A DNA stretch of 64,000 nt from Carex sylvatica. Its lineage: Eukaryota; Streptophyta; Magnoliopsida; Poales; Cyperaceae. Under the pieces are notes generated by a model. It was given only the letters and a program-made list of their open reading frames with translations, was not told the DNA's origin and searched no databases. Below are positions 58,233 through 64,000 of the stretch, piece after piece; the stretch's first letter is position 1; each line of letters begins with the position of its first letter. Location of the stretch: contig CAXKVR010000141.1 in assembly GCA_964058845.1 (NCBI GenBank), positions 186,001 to 250,000 on the forward strand, read 5' to 3'. The position numbers and the translations under genes were made by a program.

Positions 58233-61200
58233 ATGCCTATTGGAATTTCAATACATTTTGGAGAAAAATTCATTTTTGACCAGAATGTGGCACGTTACTC
58301 CAAACCTCCAGTAAATACGTATTAAATTGATGAAAATTTCTCGTTTGAGCAGTTGCAATCACTTATTTATGAAGTGAGTGGCTACAATAGGATTCGCTGG
58401 GAATTAGAAATAATGGCCCGAATAGTCCACGCAGGAAAGTATGTCAGAATCGCATTGGGAGATGACAGGGCATTGAAAGGCCTGATCGCGCAGGTTTTGA
58501 GGTCCGACGAATCATTATTGGAAGTTTTTGCATGCAGAATTCGCGGAGAGTCAGAGGCTAGAAGTTCAGGCCAAAATTTGGTTGCAGAAAATTATCAACC
58601 AAATTATGAACCACATACTCCTTTTATCCCAATGCCAGTACCACAACCGGAACCAGAAATATACAGTAATTCACCCCAGTCTCCACCTTTTATCTCACCA
58701 CTAATATAATCTCCACCTTTTATCCTACCTATATCCGTGTATGAAGGTCCTTCATCCTTACCTGGGCCTGAACCAAATCCTCACCCCAGACCGCCACTAG
58801 TACAAGAAGATCCAAACGAGTCATAATTTGAATTTATAAACGAGGTACCAGAGGAGAATATGCAAACTGGGGATGAATGAAGGGAATGAGACTGGGACAT
58901 TAATGATGAAGGAGATGAAGAAGATGAAGAAGAATACACACAGTCCAATGTGAGACAAAATAGAGAGAATATGCCGTTAAGTGGCCGTTCTGAGACTCAC
59001 ACATTTGTAAACTTCAATGACACATCTGCTTTTTGAGAAACAGATGTTTCTTACTATGGTCGTCGAATTGAATACAAGAGCTCACTCGCAAAAGGCCAAT
59101 ACTTCATAAATAAAAAACAACTGACAAAAAAGATCAGAGAGTACCATGTTGAGAAGAACAAGGAGACATATACGAAGAGAAGTGACACATCTCGGCTGGA
59201 AATTAGATGCAACACTTCGGGTTGTCGTTTCAAACGGAAGGCAAGAGCAACAAATCATGGGGATACATGGATGATAACTGAGCAAGACATGCCTCACACA
59301 TGCATGTCTGAGTACACCAGGACTGACCATACACAACTCACGACATCAATCATTGCAGATATCATTGAGAGCAGCATTAAGAAAGACCCCACTATGAGCA
59401 TCCGGAGTGCGGCACACTGCGTGAGGGTTAAGTTTGGCAGTATAACCCCGAAGTACAACAAACTTTGGAGAGGTCGTGAGATTGCAGTAGCCCGACAATT
59501 TGGGAGTTGGGAAGAGTCGTACAATTTTATGAAACTATTGCTTATCGAGATATGTGACAAGAATCTCGGCTCGAGGTACAAATTTCTGACCAGTCCAAGC
59601 ATCGATAAAAATACAGAACTGGTCAAGCAAGGTGTTCAGGAATTCAGGACCGTGGCATGGGCTTACGGACCATGCATCACCGCATTTAATTACTTGAGAC
59701 CGGTGATCAGTATAGATGCAGCCTTCCTTTCTGGGCGGTAAGGGCAGGCTTTTGATGGCTTGCGGCTATGATGCCAAGAATCAATTGCTGCCTCTAGCAT
59801 TTGCAATTGTGCATAAAGAGAATGAAGAGAATTGGGGTTTTTTCTTACAATGAATTATGATTAATGTGATTCGTGTTAATAGATTCGTATGTGTTATATC
59901 AGACCAACACAAGGGTATCAAAGTTGCATTGAAACCTGAATACGGATGGGACATGGATAATTTTGTGCACAGATATTGTATCCAGCATGTTGCTGACAAC
60001 CTGATCCAGGCGTGTGGGAAGGACAAATGGTACGGAACTAGGTTTAAACAAGGAGCCAGGAAGAAGAAGCCAAGAAGGCTGAAAGAAATGTTCAAAGATT
60101 TTGCCTCGGTATGTCTAATATTGTCTAATTTATATTATTTTTGTTTCTTTTATATGCATTTTGTCTAATTTTACTTTGTTCTATTGCAGCAAAATTTGAG
60201 GTGTAATGCTTTTCTGAGGAGAGTGGGCAAAGTAGGTACTAATGACGTCATGGAGCCGTCAAATTTTGATAAAAATTTTTAGACCTGTGATGGAGGACAC
60301 CGATTTGGTATCAAGACAACAAACGACTCTGAGTCCCTGAACGATGTCTTCAAGGAGAGCCGAATGTTGCCCGTGGCTGCACTTGTGGAGGAGACATTCT
60401 ACAAGTGCAATAGGTGGTTTGTTCAGCGGCGACAGGCAACGACGGAGCAAAGTAATGCATAAAAGTATTTTTTCAAACGGGTACATGTTAAGCTTGTCAA
60501 ATGATAGGAGAAAGGTACAAAAATGGATGTCATCCCATACTAGCACGGCGAAGGTAAGTACAAAGTCACGGGTCCAAATGAATATGTTCTAGTAGTTCAA
60601 ACGCAGGATGAAACTATGTCCATTATTCATAGAAGATTCCAGTATATCGTGATATTCGGGCCCGAAAGAGCAGTGGAATGTACATGCAGAGGTATCCAAT
60701 TAACTAGAATTTCGTGCGCTCATGTGTTAGCAGTTTTTCGCCATAATAATTGATCACCCGATCAATTTGTTGCCCACTGGTATAGGGTGGACTACCTTTT
60801 GAGTACTTGGAATGCACTAATTGTTTCTTATGGCAATCCTGAAGATTGGCCTACGACCACTACCCCTAAAATTGAGCCAAACACAGATTGGATACGGCGT
60901 GGTAGAAGAAAATACATCCGTCAGTTAATGACTATGGACGAAATGCAATGTAGGCGAATGGGGCACCGTCCTCACCGTTCCACTTCTGACAGGCAGAGCC
61001 GAGGTATGTAACATTCAATCCTGATTATATTTCATTCCAATATTGAATAACTTACTAAGTAACATATTTGGGCTGCAGATGCTCATAACACAGCAAATAC
61101 AGTAGAAAATGTGTGAGTTATGGCAGAGGCAAGTGAATAGTAAGGGTCGCGGCGAAGCACAGCCAGAAGCTGTACAGCTGACCGTAAAAGTGCAAATGTG

Positions 61201-61270
61201 ATGTTTAGAGAGGCAATGGGAGAAGTACTGGCAAGGGCTTTCAGGTTCTACCCAGTGAAGAAGGAGCACA
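58233..61270 (+). pseudogene. MULE (MuDR-type) transposase, degenerate
   Basis: The start at 58233 gives MPIGISIHFGEKFIFDQNV and continues to MARIVHAGKYVRIALGDDR. Later blocks are a MuDR DNA-binding part with CNTSGCRFKRKARATNHGDT and MTEQDMPHTC-like residues at 59070-59300, the transposase core with VISIDAAFLSG at about 59705 and CVISDQHKGIKVAL at about 59895, and a SWIM-type zinc finger VECTCRG-ISCAHVLAVF at 60670-60740. An apparent intron runs from about 60109 to 60189 (GT to AG). There are stops at 58350, 59034, 59738, 59851, 60282 and elsewhere, so no functional transposase is encoded. Confidence 0.85.
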
Positions 61271-61296
61271 TCTAGCGCAAGACCATCTGGTATAGC

Positions 61297-63984
61297 TGTT
61301 ACGTTACGAAGTTTTCATAATTTATTTCAAAGGACTTAAAAGCTAGAATCAAAAATTGTGTTGATAAAATAACAGTTTAAACCTTAATTGAGGTTTCCCT
61401 AGATAAGTAAATCAAGTGTGAATCGAAACCGCGTCGAAATTTTGAGTTTATGGAACCTTACAGGCTCAGTGCGTCCGCACTGGTGGTGAGTGCGGATGGA
61501 TGATCCGCACTGACCCCAGTTCTTTTTCTGAAAATTGACCAAGTCCTGAGTGCGGGTGTCTCAACCCGCACTGAATTTAAATACAGACTCATTAGGCTCG
61601 GACTTTTCTTGATTTAGTGCTATTTTTGGAAAAATTTGACTAAGTACTGAGTGCGTCCGCATTGAAATTTAGTGCGTCCGAACTCATGAATTTTTTGTGA
61701 ATTTTCCTAAGTTCTAAAATTTACCCAAGTGATGAGTGCGGGTGACTGACCCGCACTGAAAGTTAGTGCGTCCACACTAGGGTATTCTTCTGTGTTTTCT
61801 GTTCGGATTGATTTTTGACAAGGGCTGAGTGCAAGTGGCCGACCCGCACTGAAAACGAGTGCGTCCGCACTTAGAGGGATTTTTAATCAAAACTCAGATT
61901 TCTTTTTTTTTCCTTTCTCTCTCCTCCGCCCTTTTTCCTCTCTTCCTGTGTGCTCCGTCCAAGAGAGAAGAAAGTGAGAGAGAGCCTCCAAATTTGTCCC
62001 AAGGCCCGCGAAATCGAAGGTAGCACTGAGAAATTGATCGTAGATCTCCCCTAGCCCATCTATTCGGTATTTCTTTCTCTCATTTTCTCTCTCGAAATCT
62101 CGGATTTTTCTCGATTACTTGGGTTTTCGTTTTAAACCCGAGATTTGTGTTGAATTAGTTGTATACTAGCCATGTGAACTTCCTGGTTTGTTTTGTATCA
62201 ATTCTTTTCTCGATTTCATCTCAATTTTGAGAATCTCCAGTTTTAGGGTTTTTCGGTACCAAATCCGAAATTGAGAAATGCGGAAGATTGATTAGGCTAG
62301 ACCGACCAATTAGACTTGTAATCGGTAGGGTTACATTTGATCCTTAAATGCTAAGCACGTGTACCGGCTAAGTCAGATTTTGACCAAATTAGGATTTAAC
62401 CAATCGGTAAATGAATTGTTACCAAATTGAGATGATATATGGTTTAAATGACCTAATTGCATAAGTGCGTGATGGTTAAGAAGTGTTAAGTAAGGAAACT
62501 AATAAAAGGAGCAAACAAATTCGGTTAAGAAAAACAGAAAATGACTCGTGTCACCCAATCGAACCTTCTGACCATTGAACCAAGTCTAAACCAAAGGAAC
62601 ACGTATTATATAGGTGTAAGCTCGGTAGAGCCGAACATTGCGGAGCAATTCGAGACGCCTGACCCGTAGCTAGCTGTACGCTCGTTGTGATCAGGTGCGG
62701 GGTTTTTAGACTTGTTTGATATTTTATTTTCATAAATTAGAATATTACTCGAATTGTCATGTTGAATGTTTGATTTTTGTTGCATAATTGTTGGAATTCA
62801 TGTGATATATTTGATTTTGCATACGCGTCCGGTTGCCAAATTGAAGTGTTATGTTGTGATCTAAATTTTGGTTGAAAGTCACCACAAACTGTCGATTGTG
62901 AAAATCATTGAGATTAAATTGGTAAAGTTGAGCCGTATGGCTGACTTTGACCCTGTGAATGAAATTTGCAAAGTTGAGCTGTATCAGCTGACTTTGATCC
63001 CAGGATCCTTCTGGCGCATTAGGTGAACGGCCCTCATGTTTCCCAGTACCGGTTGGGACGAGAGGTGGGTGACTATTTACATATTTATATGTTAATTTTG
63101 ATTGTGATTGTGATGGTATTTGTGGGTGACTTGTGTGTAACGTCTGTGGATCATGAGTATTATCCTACGTGATAGTACATTTGGAAGGCCAATTGAATAT
63201 TGCGACATCTTGAGTTCCGAAGCGAATTTCTGTGATATGATTTCAAACCAGACCTTAGAAAACAATTAAGCCAAAGCACTGCAGATGGGTGTCAGATAAA
63301 GGGTCCAGACGGGTGGTACGTCTGTAGGTGTCAGTAACCCTACAGACGAAGGTCAGATAAAAAGGGTCCAGCTCGGTGGAACATCTGTAGGTGCTACCAG
63401 CCTTATTAAAATGATTTAAGCCTATTATGTTCTCGTTCGAACTTCGATTTGAATACTCCATTGGTTGAATTTCATTTGATTATCTCTTGTTAAGCATATG
63501 CATTAATATATATATATTGCGGTAGAACTGTGAAAGTGATTTGGTATGAGTTTTATTTGTGAAAATAGAGTCTGATTGCAAGTCCAATAACCTGTTTGTG
63601 GCAATTTCGCACTGAGAATGAAATTCTCACCCCCACCCTTCGGGTATTTTTACAGGTTTCGGTGCGACTGGGACTGGGTCTGAGGAGGCACGCGAGTATT
63701 AGGCCCCCGGTATATGTCATCTTTACCATAGTCATTAGTTTGGTTGTTTGGCTAGAGATATAGTTATATGTACTGATTTTGTTGTATAGATCTCTATGTC
63801 ATACCTGACGGTTGGTATCCGTAGGAGATACCTTTGATTGTTACACTTGTACCAGTCCCGTATACTGGGATTATTATTATATGTATACATATGACTTGTT
63901 TTTATCTATTTCGTGGTGTATTTCTGAGTGAATGACGAAATACCTTGTAAGTATACACGAAATTGTATACTTACGACGGGGGAC
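61297..63984. repeat. LTR-retrotransposon-like noncoding DNA
   Basis: No coding region is visible in this 2.7 kb. A sequence TGTTACGTTACGAAG at 61297 could start an LTR. 61460-61890 has about eight imperfect palindromes such as AGTGCGTCCGCACT and CGGGTGTCTCAACCCGCACT. At 62892-63004 there is a tandem repeat of AAAGTTGAGC-TGACTTTGA words; at 63298-63400 of GGGTCCAG-TCTGTAGGTG words. Near 63620-63700, CTCACCCCCACCCTTCGGG and a TTTTTACAG tract recall the 3' noncoding part of Ty3/gypsy elements. The run GACGGGGGAC at 63975-63984 is a good polypurine tract. Confidence 0.5.
63947..63974. repeat. Perfect short inverted repeat
   Basis: GTAAGTATAC at 63947-63956 is the exact inverse of GTATACTTAC at 63965-63974, with an 8-bp loop. 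It lies just before the polypurine-like tract. Confidence 0.85.
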
Positions 63985-64000
63985 TGTTGCGACCCGTGGC
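63985..64000 (+). repeat. Possible start of a 3' LTR
   Basis: TGTTGCGACCCGTGGC follows the polypurine-like GACGGGGGAC. The TGT-NCGACCCG start is common in plant Ty3/gypsy LTRs. Only 16 bp are in the window. Confidence 0.45.

Noticed and set aside
59294..59626. Minus-strand frame of 110 codons
   Set aside because: It is a shadow of the MULE transposase coding frame.
63298..63400. Short frame at 63255-63461 as a gene
   Set aside because: It covers a tandem noncoding repeat in LTR-like DNA and has no family match.

Overview
This is a nuclear plant window. It is AT-rich, its genes carry GT-AG introns (one looks GC-AG), its proteins include plant-type organelle-targeted ones, and it holds Ty1/copia, hAT, MULE, CACTA, LINE and MITE sequences typical of angiosperms. 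The species cannot be fixed from the sequence; a dicot or other non-grass angiosperm is the working assumption.

Six host genes can be read with confidence. SDH4 (2040-4577, +, 3 exons) encodes a mitochondrial complex II membrane anchor. An ENH1-type plastid PDZ plus rubredoxin protein (9847-12474, +, 6 exons) follows. Next come two single-exon, tandemly related multi-pass membrane proteins of unknown function (13018-13893 and 15254-15925, +). Two small acyl-CoA-binding proteins lie on the minus strand (17866-19439 and 28103-29802). An R2R3-MYB with a perfect bHLH-interaction signature is on the minus strand (55106-56212). The 5' part of an unrecognised, possibly plastid-targeted gene begins at 43529.

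The rest is mostly mobile DNA. Region by region: the end of an hAT element (1-1467); SDH4 with a MITE in intron 2; a repeat-rich gap with a small hAT with an 8-bp target-site duplication (7479-7907) and a Harbinger-type MITE (9160-9389); ENH1 and the two membrane-protein genes, with a MULE-type hairpin MITE between them; ACBP copy 1; a large modular foldback (about 21258-22385) and a second inverted-repeat element (23225-24350); a LINE remnant; ACBP copy 2 with a duplicated last exon; a decayed minus-strand copia (31220-32612); a structurally complete 5.05-kb hAT (35020-40072) with terminal inverted repeats and an 8-bp duplication but a broken transposase; several MITEs; a small hAT inserted just upstream of the 43529 gene; a decayed CACTA element ending at 48632; a chimeric copia element (48994-55019) whose 3' LTR ends 86 bp from the MYB stop codon; a decayed MULE transposase (58233-61270); and LTR-retrotransposon-like noncoding DNA to the right edge.

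The points most worth following are the ACBP gene with two alternative terminal exons, one predicting a hydrophobic tail; the paired membrane-protein genes, one with an internally duplicated two-helix module; the roughly 100-bp modular foldback; and the recombinant copia element carrying a GC-rich, organelle-like insertion.
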